The notes beneath the pieces are model-generated. The model saw nothing but the letters and a program-made list of their open reading frames with translations, was not told where the DNA came from and made no database searches. Positions 29,615 through 37,299 of a stretch of 41,354 nucleotides of DNA are shown here, one piece after another. The position numbers were made by a program, and so were the translations under genes. The stretch's first letter is position 1. Each line of letters starts with the position of its first letter. This stretch comes from Deinococcus sp. (lineage in GTDB: Bacteria > Deinococcota > Deinococci > Deinococcales > Deinococcaceae): assembly GCF_025362455.1 (NCBI RefSeq), contig NZ_JANYGJ010000030.1, positions 1 through 41,354 on the forward strand, in the 5' to 3' direction.

Positions 29615-30561
29615 GGCCCACCCGATCCGGACTCAGGAGACGCGGACTCTGAAAACGCGGCGCCCGCCCGTTCCAGCGCCTCAAAGAACACGCTGGCCTG
29701 CGGCTGGCAGCCGGTCCAGGCGATAAAGGCCAGCCGGGCCTGGTGGGCCAGCATCCCCAGGCCGTTCTCGGCGCGCAGTCCGGCGGCGCAGGCCTGAAGC
29801 ATCAGCCGGGTGATGGGCGGGGCGTACACCATGTCGTAGATGAGGGTATCGGCGTTCAGGCAGCCAAAGTCGAGGCCCGGCAGCGGTGTCTGGTCGGGCT
29901 CGCCCAGGCCCGCGCTGGAGGCGTTGACGATCAGCCCGACCTCGCGCCAGGGCACCTCAGCGATGTCGGCGGCCACCACCCTGACGTCCGAGTCGGCCCA
30001 GGCGCCCGCCAGCTCCTGCGCCCTGGCCCGCGTCCGGTTGACCAGGTAAACGTGCCTGCCCAGTCCGGCGCCCAGCGCGTAGACCGCCGCCCGCGCCGCG
30101 CCGCCCGCGCCCAGCACCACGGCGGCGGGATATTCACCGCCTGCGCCGTAGCCTAGATCGGCCAGCGCCTGAAGCAGTCCCGGCGCGTCGGTGTTCTCGC
30201 CGCGCAGCAGCCCGCCCCTACGGACGACAGTATTGACCGCCCCGATGCGCTGCGCGGCGGCGCTGAGGGTGTCCAGCAGCGGCAGGGCGGCTTCCTTGTG
30301 CGGAATGGTCAGGTTGGCGCCCAGCACGCCGGGCAGCCGCAGGGTCTGGAGGGCGGCGCCCAGCTCGGCGGGCCGGACCTGCCGGGCCTGGTAGACGCCA
30401 TTCAGGCCGCAGGCCGCGAAGGCCGCGTTGTGCATGGCCGGTGAGCGGGTATGGAGCACCGGATCAGCGAACAGATAAGCGCTCAGCGGCGTCTGCGAGC
30501 CCTCAGCGTGTGGGTGTTCAGGTTGTGTGTGCCCCACTTCCGTGTGTCCATCGCCGTTCAA
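29611..30561 (-). CDS. aroE: Shikimate dehydrogenase
   Basis: 316 residues. TTG 30561 is supported by GGAGGG 7 nt upstream. After a His/Glu/Gly-rich N-terminal extension of about 24 residues, the shikimate site appears: HTRSPAMHN at 37-45 and the catalytic Lys89 in NLTIPHKEA, then NTDAPGLL. The NADP fold begins at VVLGAGGAARAAVYAL; VNRTRAR binds the NADP phosphate. It reduces 3-dehydroshikimate in the aromatic amino-acid pathway. No other aro gene is near. The 4-nt overlap with the sensor kinase suggests co-transcription, which is an odd functional pairing. Confidence 0.95.
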   Translation of the reverse strand: MNGDGHTEVGHTQPEHPHAEGSQTPLSAYLFADPVLHTRSPAMHNAAFAACGLNGVYQARQVRPAELGAALQTLRLPGVLGANLTIPHKEAALPLLDTLSAAAQRIGAVNTVVRRGGLLRGENTDAPGLLQALADLGYGAGGEYPAAVVLGAGGAARAAVYALGAGLGRHVYLVNRTRARAQELAGAWADSDVRVVAADIAEVPWREVGLIVNASSAGLGEPDQTPLPGLDFGCLNADTLIYDMVYAPPITRLMLQACAAGLRAENGLGMLAHQARLAFIAWTGCQPQASVFFEALERAGAAFSESASPESGSGGP

Positions 30562-30714
30562 ACGCGTTCCCTCCGTACGTCTCAGTATCGCACCCGCGTC
30601 AGGTGCCGGATAGCGCGACGTTTGAAAATCTCCCTCTCAGCCGACCGTCAAGTGAGGAGCGGTCAGGCTGGGCAACTTGGCTTAAGCCAGAAAGCGCTCG
30701 GCGCGGCGCGGCGT

Positions 30715-30778
30715 GTCTGGCAAAATGATGGTCTGGCAAAATGATGGTCTGGCAAGATGATGGTCTGGCAGGGTACAG
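30715..30778. repeat. 16-bp tandem repeat upstream of phoH
   Basis: Four units: GTCTGGCAAAATGATG twice, GTCTGGCAAGATGATG, then a diverged GTCTGGCAGGGTACAG. A period of 16 is not a coding period. Confidence 0.92.
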
Positions 30779-30884
30779 GCAGGTCGGCAGCGCAATTGAC
30801 CCGACTCGAAGCATTCAGCACGGCGGCGTCCAGCACAGCACGTCTCCACACGGCTCAACTCAACATGACCCCGCTCCATACAGT

Positions 30885-30995
30885 CAAGGTCGGCACAGTC
30901 CAGGTCGGCACAGTTCGGAGCAACGCAGTCCAAATCGACGCATTCCAAATAAACCCAAATCGACGCATTCCGAATAAACACAGTCCAGGCCGAAA
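30885..30995. repeat. Degenerate 15-bp repeat upstream of phoH
   Basis: About seven units related to GTCCAGGTCGGCACA, with drift to GTCCAAATCGACGCA and TTCCGAATAAACACA and one 10-bp partial unit. On the - strand they encode VDLDC, ADLDC and similar pentapeptides, reminiscent of pentapeptide-repeat proteins but too short to be one. Confidence 0.75.
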
Positions 30996-31224
30996 CAATG
31001 TAGACCAGCGCACGGCCCGGCCTGGTCCGGTGGCGGAAAATAAGGGATCAGAACGCCTGACTGCCCCTCTTCCCTCCTGCCTCGCGCCGGGGGGAATTTT
31101 GCCGTCCGGACGGTGTTGTGACTTCCCGCCTGTGAGCCGAACCCGACCCAATCCCAAGCTCTCTCTATCCGCGCCCCCTGATCTCCACACCTTCGCCTCA
31201 CACTCAAGCGCCGCAGGAGCCATT

Positions 31225-33369
31225 TTGAACGAACAGACCCTGATTACCGCCCAGATCATCCTGACCTCACCGGAGGAGGCGCTCAAGCTGCTCGGCGCCG
31301 GAGACGTGAATCTGCGCCGGATGCGCGAGCGGACCCCGGTGCGCATCACCGCTCGCGGCGACACCATCAGCCTGTCGGGCGCCGACGCCGCGCAGGTGGC
31401 CGCCGCCGAACGGATGGTCAAGGACGCGCTGGGCCTGGTTCGCTCCGGCAGCGAGGTCACGCCCGAAGCGGTGGACCGCATCTCGAACCTGGGCGGCGAG
31501 GGCCGCAGCCTCAGCGCCGAGACCAGCGGCGCGCCAACCCTGCCGCGTGGCCTGCGCCCCAAAACGCCCGGCCAGAGCGTCTACCTGGAGAAGATCGAGC
31601 GCAGCGACATCACCTTCGGCATCGGCCCGGCGGGCACCGGCAAGACCTACCTGGCGGTGGCGATGGCGGTCAACGCGCTCAAGGCCAAAAAGGTCAAGCG
31701 CATTATCCTGACGCGCCCGGCGGTGGAAGCGGGCGAGAAGCTGGGCTTTTTGCCGGGCGACCTCCAGGCCAAGATCGACCCGTACCTGCGCCCACTCTAT
31801 GACGCGCTCTACGACATGCTCGATCAGGAGAAGTTCGAGTCGTATCTGACCAGTGGAGTGATTGAAGTGGCGCCTCTGGCATTCATGCGTGGCCGCGCCC
31901 AGCCGCTGAACACTCAGGTGCTGACCCCGCTGGGCTGGCGCGAGATGGGTAGTCTGGAGGTCGGTGACCACGTGATCGGCTCGGATGGGCAGCCGACCCG
32001 CATGCTGGGCGTTTATCCGCAGGGCGAGAAGGACAGTTACCGGGTGACGTTCAGCGACGGCAGCAACGTGCTGTGCTGCGAGGAGCACCTCTGGACCGTC
32101 AGCACACCGTCCGACAAGCGGCGGGGCAAGCCGGGCCGGGTGCTGGAAACGCGGCAGATGATCGGCAATCTCAAGTCGGCGCACCAGTTCCGCTACGAAA
32201 TTCCGGTGCTCAGCGCTCCGGCTCAGATGGCGGCCCAGCCGGTGCCGCTAGACCCCTACGCGCTGGGGCTGCTGCTGGGCGACGGCTGCACGACCTGCAC
32301 CACCACGCCCAGCTTCGCCACCGCCGACACCGAACTGGCTCAGGCACTCGAAGCGGCGCTCAATCCTGCACAGACGGCCCCAGTGATGGCGCTCGCTCAC
32401 AAGGGCGGCTACGACTACACCCTGCGCCACACGGCGGGCGGGCGCGGTGGCCTGCGAATCGCCAACCCGGTGACCACGGCGCTGCGTGAGCTGAAGCTAG
32501 ACGGCAAGACCTCACCGCAGAAATTCGTGCCCGAAGTGTACAAGAACAATACCCCGGAGGTGCGCCTGGCCGTGCTTCAGGGGCTGCTCGACACCGACGG
32601 TGGACCGGTGACTCAGGCTGGACGGACCAGCCGGATTCAGTACAGCTCCACCTCGGCCCAGCTCGCTGCCGACGTGACCGAACTAGTGCAGTCGCTGGGC
32701 GGCACGGCGCGGCTCCACGTCCGGGCGGCGGAGGGCCGTCAGCCGGGTCTGGCCAACGGTCTGACGGTCGTTCACCGCCACGACGCTCATATTCTCGATA
32801 TTCGTCTGCCCGCGCACATCCAGCCGTTCCGGTTGACGCGCAAGGCGCAGCGCTACACCGCCTCGCGTGCGGACCGCAACGGGGGCGGGCGACCCATGCG
32901 CCATATCGTCAGCATAAAGAAGGTGGGCCGCGAGCCGATGCAGTGCATCCGGGTAGCGGCTGCCGACGCCCTGTACGTGACCGAGCAGTATATCGTGACC
33001 CACAACACGCTCAACGACGCCTTCGTTATCTTAGACGAGGCCCAGAACACCACAGGTGAGCAGATGAAGATGTTTCTCACTCGCATGGGCTTTAGCAGCA
33101 AAGTCGTTGTTACAGGTGACGTGACGCAGATCGATCTGCCGCGCCACATCACCAGCGGCCTGGCGATTTCCAAGCGGGTGCTGGGCGAGATCGAGGGCAT
33201 CGCCTGGCACGAATTTACCGATGTTGACGTGGTGCGTCACCCGCTGGTGGGCAAGATCATCCGGGCCTACGAGGCGCTGGAAAATGCCGAGGCGGACCGC
33301 CAGGCGGCCCGGCGCGGCGACCTCAAGAGCATCTCGGAGAACGATCAGGTCGGGCCAGACAGCAGGTAA
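31225..33369 (+). CDS. phoH: PhoH-family ATPase precursor containing an intein
   Basis: 714 residues as encoded; after removal of the 370-residue intein the mature protein would be 344 residues, a normal PhoH length. TTG 31225 is supported by AGGAG (31215-31219) 5 nt upstream; the open frame runs further up, but only into repeats. Walker A is GPAGTGKT at 134-141. The intein starts after residue 224 (AFMRGR) and the C-extein begins TLNDAFVILDEAQNTTGEQMK, which contains Walker B. Without the insert the join reads AFMRGRTLNDAF, as in intact PhoH proteins. PhoH proteins are ATPases, some with RNA helicase or ribonuclease-related roles. Activity should need splicing because the insert lies just before Walker B. 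Confidence 0.96.
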   Translation: MNEQTLITAQIILTSPEEALKLLGAGDVNLRRMRERTPVRITARGDTISLSGADAAQVAAAERMVKDALGLVRSGSEVTPEAVDRISNLGGEGRSLSAETSGAPTLPRGLRPKTPGQSVYLEKIERSDITFGIGPAGTGKTYLAVAMAVNALKAKKVKRIILTRPAVEAGEKLGFLPGDLQAKIDPYLRPLYDALYDMLDQEKFESYLTSGVIEVAPLAFMRGRAQPLNTQVLTPLGWREMGSLEVGDHVIGSDGQPTRMLGVYPQGEKDSYRVTFSDGSNVLCCEEHLWTVSTPSDKRRGKPGRVLETRQMIGNLKSAHQFRYEIPVLSAPAQMAAQPVPLDPYALGLLLGDGCTTCTTTPSFATADTELAQALEAALNPAQTAPVMALAHKGGYDYTLRHTAGGRGGLRIANPVTTALRELKLDGKTSPQKFVPEVYKNNTPEVRLAVLQGLLDTDGGPVTQAGRTSRIQYSSTSAQLAADVTELVQSLGGTARLHVRAAEGRQPGLANGLTVVHRHDAHILDIRLPAHIQPFRLTRKAQRYTASRADRNGGGRPMRHIVSIKKVGREPMQCIRVAAADALYVTEQYIVTHNTLNDAFVILDEAQNTTGEQMKMFLTRMGFSSKVVVTGDVTQIDLPRHITSGLAISKRVLGEIEGIAWHEFTDVDVVRHPLVGKIIRAYEALENAEADRQAARRGDLKSISENDQVGPDSR
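31897..33006 (+). other. Class 3 type intein with LAGLIDADG homing endonuclease in PhoH
   Basis: 370 residues. It begins with Ala (AQPLNTQVLTPLGW), which cannot act as the usual Cys/Ser first nucleophile, and ends VTHN followed by Thr+1. The three residues of the class 3 mechanism are present: Trp66 in block B (EEHLW), Cys350 in block F (QCIRV) and Thr368 in block G (VTHN). In this class the block F Cys makes the first attack. A LAGLIDADG nuclease is indicated by ALGLLLGDG at 121-129 and LQGLLDTDG at 226-234, both with the key Asp, so it may still be able to home. Class assignment follows the published definition; splicing itself is inferred. Confidence 0.95.
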
Positions 33370-33452
33370 TTGCCAGACACATGAAGACCGCGCTCCGAAA
33401 CGCTCAATCTCCGGTCAAGGCTGCTGGGCGCTGACAGGCTTAGGCTGGGGCC

Positions 33453-33641
33453 ATGACCAAACCCTACGGCATCGACCCCGGCCAGCCGGAAGAGCAAACC
33501 CCGCCGCAGAGGCTGCCCACCGCGCCGGAAGACGCCCGCGAAAAGGGTCTGGACGGCCACGACGTCGAGCTGATCGGCAGCATGGTGACCTCCGACCCGC
33601 CCAGCAGCAACATGGGCGAGAGCGAGGAAGATCAGCAGTAG
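33453..33641 (+). CDS. Small acidic, Pro-rich protein, unknown function
   Basis: 62 residues, mostly Pro, Glu, Asp, Gln and Ser, likely disordered; opens MTKPYGIDPGQPEEQ. TAGGCT (33441-33446) ends 6 nt before the ATG with no Shine-Dalgarno, the leaderless pattern of neighbouring genes, and a strong hairpin follows the stop, so it has the look of a real transcription unit. Codons are mostly G/C-ending. I do not recognise a family. Confidence 0.6.
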   Translation: MTKPYGIDPGQPEEQTPPQRLPTAPEDAREKGLDGHDVELIGSMVTSDPPSSNMGESEEDQQ

Positions 33642-33656
33642 ACGCGAGCATGAATG

Positions 33657-33696
33657 ATCCGGCCAGTCGAACATACTTCTCGACGGGCCGGATTTG
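33657..33696 (+). terminator. Stem-loop after the small acidic protein gene
   Basis: ATCCGGCC-A-GTCGA pairs with TCGAC-G-GGCCGGAT (13 pairs, one mismatch, loop 9 nt), followed by TTTG. Probably a terminator, though the T tract is short. Confidence 0.65.
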
Positions 33697-33725
33697 TCTG
33701 TGAGCCGGACCCTTCGACCAGCATC

Positions 33726-33864
33726 CGGTTGTCACGCCGAGCCTGCCGGAGCGTCCCCAAGGCGTCCGAGCGAACGCGGCGAGCGTAACAGGGCCTTCTT
33801 CGGCTTACTGGCAGGGTTCCCGGCCACGTTAAACCCTTCGCTGCGTTCAGGATGACAACTCCGG
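33726..33864. repeat. Intergenic repeat with CCGG/TTGTCA inverted ends
   Basis: The left end is CCGGTTGTCACG; the right end, read on the other strand, is CCGGAGTTGTCATCC. The right part holds AACCCTTCGCTGCGTTCAGG, a phrase frequent in intergenic repeats of many bacteria. An open frame across it on the - strand (33632-33919) simply translates the repeat and should not be called a gene. Confidence 0.6.
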
Positions 33865-33915
33865 GGCCATCTTGCTCAGCGACCCAGCAACTGGAATTCA
33901 CCACTTCCTCGCGCT

Positions 33916-34425
33916 TCACGGCTTCGGCGGCGTCACGGGTGTAGGGATTACGTAGACCGGTACGGACGTTTCGCCAGTCGGCGTGGTCGTCGGCGTGGTC
34001 GTCACCTGGGCGCCTGCCGGGGCGCTGGCTTCAGCCTTTTTGAGTTTCAGCGTAAACAGCAGCAGCTTCGTTCTGAGATTCCCGTCCAGCGTTCCGCCCT
34101 GCAAGCGTGCCGAGATGGTGCCTGCCGTGCTGCGGCCCTGAGTGAGCGTCAGGTCGATGGTGCCGCCGCGTGAATCGTAGGGCCGGAAGGTGCCGGTGGC
34201 GGTATAGATATTGCGGTTGCTCAGGCGGGTCAGCACGCCGTCAGCGCGGCCCGTGCGGCCTGAGACGTTGAGCAGCAGTTCGTAGGGCGCAGGAAACGGC
34301 CCCAGGCTGGCGCTGCCGGAATAGGTGCCAGACAGGGCGGCGTAGGGATCGGGCCTGGCACTCTGCGAGGGCACACAGGCGCTGAGTCCGAGGGCGAGCG
34401 GCAGGAGCATCCAGGCGTTACGCAT
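33916..34425 (-). CDS. Putative lipoprotein, unknown function
   Basis: 169 residues. The N-terminus MRNAWMLLPLALGLSACVPS has a lipobox (LSAC, Cys17), so it should be anchored on the outside of the membrane. The mature chain appears to be a small beta-rich domain (residues about 30-120, GTYSGSASLGPFPAPYELLL, then TGTFRPYDSRGGTIDLTLT), with a Thr/Pro-rich C-terminal tail. Alternating hydrophobic residues suggest a barrel or lipocalin-like fold, but I cannot name a family. It lies 46 bases downstream of the next exported protein on the same strand. Confidence 0.78.
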   Translation of the reverse strand: MRNAWMLLPLALGLSACVPSQSARPDPYAALSGTYSGSASLGPFPAPYELLLNVSGRTGRADGVLTRLSNRNIYTATGTFRPYDSRGGTIDLTLTQGRSTAGTISARLQGGTLDGNLRTKLLLFTLKLKKAEASAPAGAQVTTTPTTTPTGETSVPVYVIPTPVTPPKP

Positions 34426-34471
34426 GGCGGCAGGCTACCCGCGTCTCATGAAGCCTGGCTGACGCGGCGGG

Positions 34472-34984
34472 TCAGGGCAACGCTATGGCCGTCTGGTCCT
34501 CGCTGCGGTCACGCTCCAAAGTAATCCCGAAGGCGCTGACCCGTCCGAGCTGATCGAAGCCCATGCTCAGCGCCCAGATAATCTGCGGGGCCTTCTCGAA
34601 GGTGGCGCTGCGCACGTAATAGGTGGCCCCGGACTGCATGAAGGTCTTTTCAGCCACCAGTTCCTTCTGGGCGCCGAACTGCTCCACGCCGGTCTTGCGG
34701 TACTCGGTAAAGCCCGCCAGGTCGCCGTACTGGGCCTTGACATCCGGGGTAAAGGCCGCCCACAGCCTGCCCAGTTTGACCGCGTAAAACTCAGTCAGCA
34801 GGGTGCGGGCCCGCATCTGGATGATCTGCTCGGCGGCGCTCTGCTTGACGCTGGCCGGAGTTTTCACCTGAGCAGTTGTGGCCTGAACAGTTGTGGCCTG
34901 GATGGCCGCCGCCAGCGTACCGGACGACGAGGTGACGAGAAACAGTGAGCCCAGCAGCAGCAGGCCGCGCAGTGTGAGATTCAT
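34472..34984 (-). CDS. Exported protein, unknown function
   Basis: 170 residues from ATG 34984 (a TTG two codons earlier overlaps the promoter and is rejected). A signal peptide occupies about residues 1-27 (LRGLLLLGSLFLVTSSSGTLAAA). After a Gln/Thr/Val linker, a helical and beta domain follows (about 55-165: FYAVKLGRLWAAFTPDVKAQ, then GVEQFGAQKELVAEKTFM), which resembles small NTF2/DUF3887-like exported domains. That resemblance is by eye only. No catalytic motif is seen. Confidence 0.75.
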   Translation of the reverse strand: MNLTLRGLLLLGSLFLVTSSSGTLAAAIQATTVQATTAQVKTPASVKQSAAEQIIQMRARTLLTEFYAVKLGRLWAAFTPDVKAQYGDLAGFTEYRKTGVEQFGAQKELVAEKTFMQSGATYYVRSATFEKAPQIIWALSMGFDQLGRVSAFGITLERDRSEDQTAIALP

Positions 34985-34995
34985 GCTCAAGAATA
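34985..34995 (-). promoter_or_regulatory. Leaderless promoter of the exported protein gene
   Basis: TATTCT (34995-34990) then five bases and the ATG at 34984. It matches the -10 consensus at five of six positions and sets the start codon. Confidence 0.65.
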
Positions 34996-35028
34996 GGACT
35001 GCTGCAAGGCGGGCGACTGTAGCAAAAG

Positions 35029-35868
35029 TTAGGCGGAGTCCGGCCCGCCCAGCACCGGCTCGCCCAGCAGACGCTCGATCACCAGCGCCACGCCGTCCTC
35101 GTCGTTGCTGGCGGTGACCTCGCGTGCGGCGGCTCTGACCTCCGGCTCACTGTTGCCCATCGCCACGCCGCGCCCGGCCCAGGCCAGCATCTCCAAGTCG
35201 TTGAGCGCGTCTCCGAAGGCCAGTACCTCGGTTCGGTCAATGCCCAGATGCGTGCATAAATGAGCCAGTCCCCGTGCCTTGCTGACGCCCTCGGCCATGA
35301 TTTCCAGAAATGGGGCGCCGCTGTGGGTGAGTGCAAAGCCGGTGAGCTTCAGCGCCTGCACCTCGGCCAGCAGCTCGCGGGGCGTGAGTCGGGCATGGCG
35401 CACGATGAATTTGAGGCTGGGCTCGGCGCAGACGGCTTCGAGGCTGTGAGCACCCATCTCGGCAGGCTGCCGCCCGTGATCGTTGAAACGGGCCAGTTCG
35501 GCGTAGCCTGCCTGAGCAAGAAAGACCGCGCCGCGCTCGCGCACGCTGGCGAACAGGGCACCGGGAACACGGGCGGTGAGCGCCGCCGTCAGCGCTCGTT
35601 GCGCCGCCACCTCCAGGTGAGACTCGAACAGCGATTCATTCCGGCTCAGATGCAGGCCCAGGGCGCCGTTGCTGCACACGGCGTACTCGGTGAATGGACT
35701 GTTCTCGTCGCCACTATAAACACTGTGCGGCTGCCTGGCCGTCACGGGCACGACTTCTATTCCAGCGGCGCGGGCGGCGTCCAGTGCCCGGCGGTTCCTG
35801 GGGCTGATCTTCCCGGCAGAGTTCAGCAAGGTGCCGTCGAGGTCGGTGGCGATCAGGCGAATGGGCAT
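35029..35868 (-). CDS. Cof-type HAD-superfamily phosphatase
   Basis: 279 residues from ATG 35868; an in-frame upstream extension is rejected because CATACT (35880-35875) gives a leaderless start 6 nt on. Motif I is IATDLDGTLLN (Asp9, Asp11), motif II is VPVTARQ, and motifs III/IV are SKARGLAHL and VLAFGDALNDLEML. The C2B-type cap domain lies at about 85-190. Cof proteins dephosphorylate small molecules such as sugar phosphates or cofactor intermediates; the substrate is unknown. Confidence 0.93.
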   Translation of the reverse strand: MPIRLIATDLDGTLLNSAGKISPRNRRALDAARAAGIEVVPVTARQPHSVYSGDENSPFTEYAVCSNGALGLHLSRNESLFESHLEVAAQRALTAALTARVPGALFASVRERGAVFLAQAGYAELARFNDHGRQPAEMGAHSLEAVCAEPSLKFIVRHARLTPRELLAEVQALKLTGFALTHSGAPFLEIMAEGVSKARGLAHLCTHLGIDRTEVLAFGDALNDLEMLAWAGRGVAMGNSEPEVRAAAREVTASNDEDGVALVIERLLGEPVLGGPDSA

Positions 35869-35931
35869 GGAAGAAGTATGGCGCCGGAAGGTGGGCCGTC
35901 GAGGGCACGGACAGCTCCGCCCCACAGCAAG

Positions 35932-35960
35932 GCGCCGGAGAGGTCTCCCCCATCCGGCGC
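35932..35960. other. Strong hairpin between the CAP and Cof genes
   Basis: GCGCCGGA (35932-35939) pairs with TCCGGCGC (35953-35960), loop 13 nt. No T run follows on either strand, so its termination strength is doubtful. It lies after the CAP gene stop and before the Cof promoter. Confidence 0.55.
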
Positions 35961-36017
35961 GTCGTGCTTACTGGTCGATGTGTTCTTGCTCGACTTGCTT
36001 CTGGTCAAGTGCTTCGC

Positions 36018-36617
36018 TCAGCGGGTGCCGAACTCCTGGGTGGCGTAGGTGCCGTAGGTGGTGCCCGGCTTGGAGACGAACGCCGCGCCCAGGTCTTTGA
36101 AGTTCGGGTCCATCAGCGTCTTGCAGTGGGAGGGGCTGCTCAGCCAGCCAGCCACGACCTCGCTCGCCGCGTATCCGGCGATGATGTTCTCACCCAGGGT
36201 CTTGTAGTTGGTGTACCCGGCGGCGCGGTCGCGGGTCTCCAGGGTCGAGCCGTTCAGGCCGTCGTGGCTGAAGTAGTTGTGGTCGGCCATGTCCTGGGTG
36301 TGGGCGCGGGCCGACCCGGCCAGGGCCGCGTTCCAGCTCAGGGGCGTGGTGGCCTTGAAGTTCACGCCGCCGCAGTTGTGCGACTCGGCGCGGGCCAGGT
36401 TGGTCTTGTTCAGGATCATGCTCTCGTCGGCGCTCAGGCCCTGGGCGGCGGTGTTCGGGCTCACGCTCTGCGCGGCGTCGGTGTTGTTGCCGGTGTTGGC
36501 GGTGGCGCTGCCGATGTTGGTCGGGAGGCCGAGGAGGGTGTTGCCGCCGCAGGAGGTCAGGGCGAAGGCGAAGAGCGAACCGGCAGCGATCAGGGTCAGG
36601 GTGCGGGTGCGAATCAT
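36018..36617 (-). CDS. CAP-domain (SCP/PR1-like) lipoprotein
   Basis: 199 residues from ATG 36617 with AGGAG 8 nt upstream. The lipoprotein signal ends LTSCGG, so the domain should be displayed outside the membrane. Residues about 62-199 are a bacterial CAP domain: LNKTNLARAESHNCG, the HTQDMADHNYFSHDG block with two His, the TLGENIIAGY strand, and GWLSSPSHCKTLMDPNF. Two His and Glu of the CAP cavity are present. In bacteria such proteins are numerous and mostly of unknown function. A linker of Asn/Thr/Ala precedes the domain. Confidence 0.93.
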   Translation of the reverse strand: MIRTRTLTLIAAGSLFAFALTSCGGNTLLGLPTNIGSATANTGNNTDAAQSVSPNTAAQGLSADESMILNKTNLARAESHNCGGVNFKATTPLSWNAALAGSARAHTQDMADHNYFSHDGLNGSTLETRDRAAGYTNYKTLGENIIAGYAASEVVAGWLSSPSHCKTLMDPNFKDLGAAFVSKPGTTYGTYATQEFGTR

Positions 36618-37161
36618 GGTGGTCTCCTGGGGGTGAGAGGCTTGGTGGGGTGCTTGCCTGGTGGGTCGCGCCTGCTGAACTTTCGCCTGCTGAACTTCTT
36701 GAACGGAGTCTAGAATTCACTCCCGCACGGCCCCCTCAACCCCGCGAACATGAAGACGCCTGGTCGCCCGTCGGTTCTGACAGAACTTGTAGACGCCCTT
36801 CCAGACGCTGTATTCAGAATCACCAGATTCAGGTACAGGCGCAAAGATGAAGGTCTCGCTTCAAAACACGGGCAAAACGACGCTTGCCGCTCCCCGGCGC
36901 GGACTCTTTCTCATAAATCTGGCAGTGACAACTTCTCGGCAACACGGGCCAGAGCAGCGCCCAGCCGACGGTTCCAGGGTTGTAAGACGCGCAGTCATGA
37001 AGTTGACAGACCTCGGCAACAGGCCAACGCCCAGCAGATTTGTGAAAAATTCGGCATTTTTGCAGGGAGACACTTCACCGCCCGCGATTCCGTCCAGCAG
37101 GCACCTTCGCCCTACAAGCCACATCCCACATCCCACTACCGACAGACCGCCGCCGAGGCTC
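36618..37161. other. Intergenic stretch upstream of the CAP gene
   Basis: 544 bases. Open frames exist (such as 36750-37178) but their products show no domain, odd composition and no ribosome site. TAGACT on the - strand (36712-36707) may be the CAP gene -10, giving a leader of about 85 nt. A direct repeat of CCTGCTGAACTT lies near 36671-36697, and a heptamer array at 37111-37140. Confidence 0.5.
37111..37140 (-). repeat. Heptanucleotide array upstream of MITE copy D
   Basis: On the - strand: GGTAGTG, GGATGTG, GGATGTG, GCTTGTA. Same type of unit as the arrays between potB and potC. Confidence 0.7.
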
Positions 37162-37288
37162 TAGAGCAGACGTCATAAAAAGGGTCTTTTTATGACCGAG
37201 CGGAGCGAGTAGTTTTAACTGAGCAGGACGCAGAATGGAGGCGCGGGGAGGCTGTTTTCCCCGTGGCGTAATTCGGAGTACTGCTCTA
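37162..37288 (+). mobile_element. 127-bp MITE-like element, copy D
   Basis: Both ends intact, same orientation as A and C. The hairpin centre is GGT, as in A; the internal AGGACG variant is shared with C. It ends 11 bases before the trmFO start, and its terminal TA is the start of the trmFO -10 box. Confidence 0.9.
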
Positions 37289-37292
37289 GACT
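37287..37292 (+). promoter_or_regulatory. Candidate leaderless -10 box of trmFO, partly made by the MITE
   Basis: TAGACT; the first two bases are the boundary TA of MITE copy D and the rest is flanking DNA. Seven bases separate it from the ATG at 37300 and there is no Shine-Dalgarno. Any -35 would lie inside the MITE. Confidence 0.55.
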
Positions 37293-37299
37293 GCCCCCT

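Larger units (their letters stand above)
30562..31224. other. Repeat-rich intergenic region between aroE and phoH
   Basis: 663 bases with open frames but no believable gene. It contains the 16-bp repeat at 30715-30778 and the degenerate 15-bp repeat at 30885-30995. On the - strand the latter reads as ADLDC-type pentapeptides, on the + strand as other five-residue units. A promoter for phoH must lie here; TTGTGA (31120) is a possible -35 without a clear -10. Confidence 0.6.

Noticed and set aside
30682..30981. Pentapeptide-like ORF on the - strand
   Set aside because: Only about four ADLDC-type units and no proper start; treated as a repeat array and possible gene remnant.
30757..31224. Upstream extension of the phoH frame (156 codons)
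   Set aside because: It translates minisatellite DNA, and TTG 31225 has a good ribosome site and matches the expected PhoH N-terminus.
33632..33919. 95-codon ORF on the - strand
   Set aside because: Runs through the intergenic repeat at 33726-33864 and simply translates it.
36750..37178. 142-codon ORF between the CAP gene and trmFO
   Set aside because: No domain, no ribosome site, unlikely composition; its end reads into the heptamer array and MITE copy D. The overlapping ORF at 36847-37164 fails for the same reasons.
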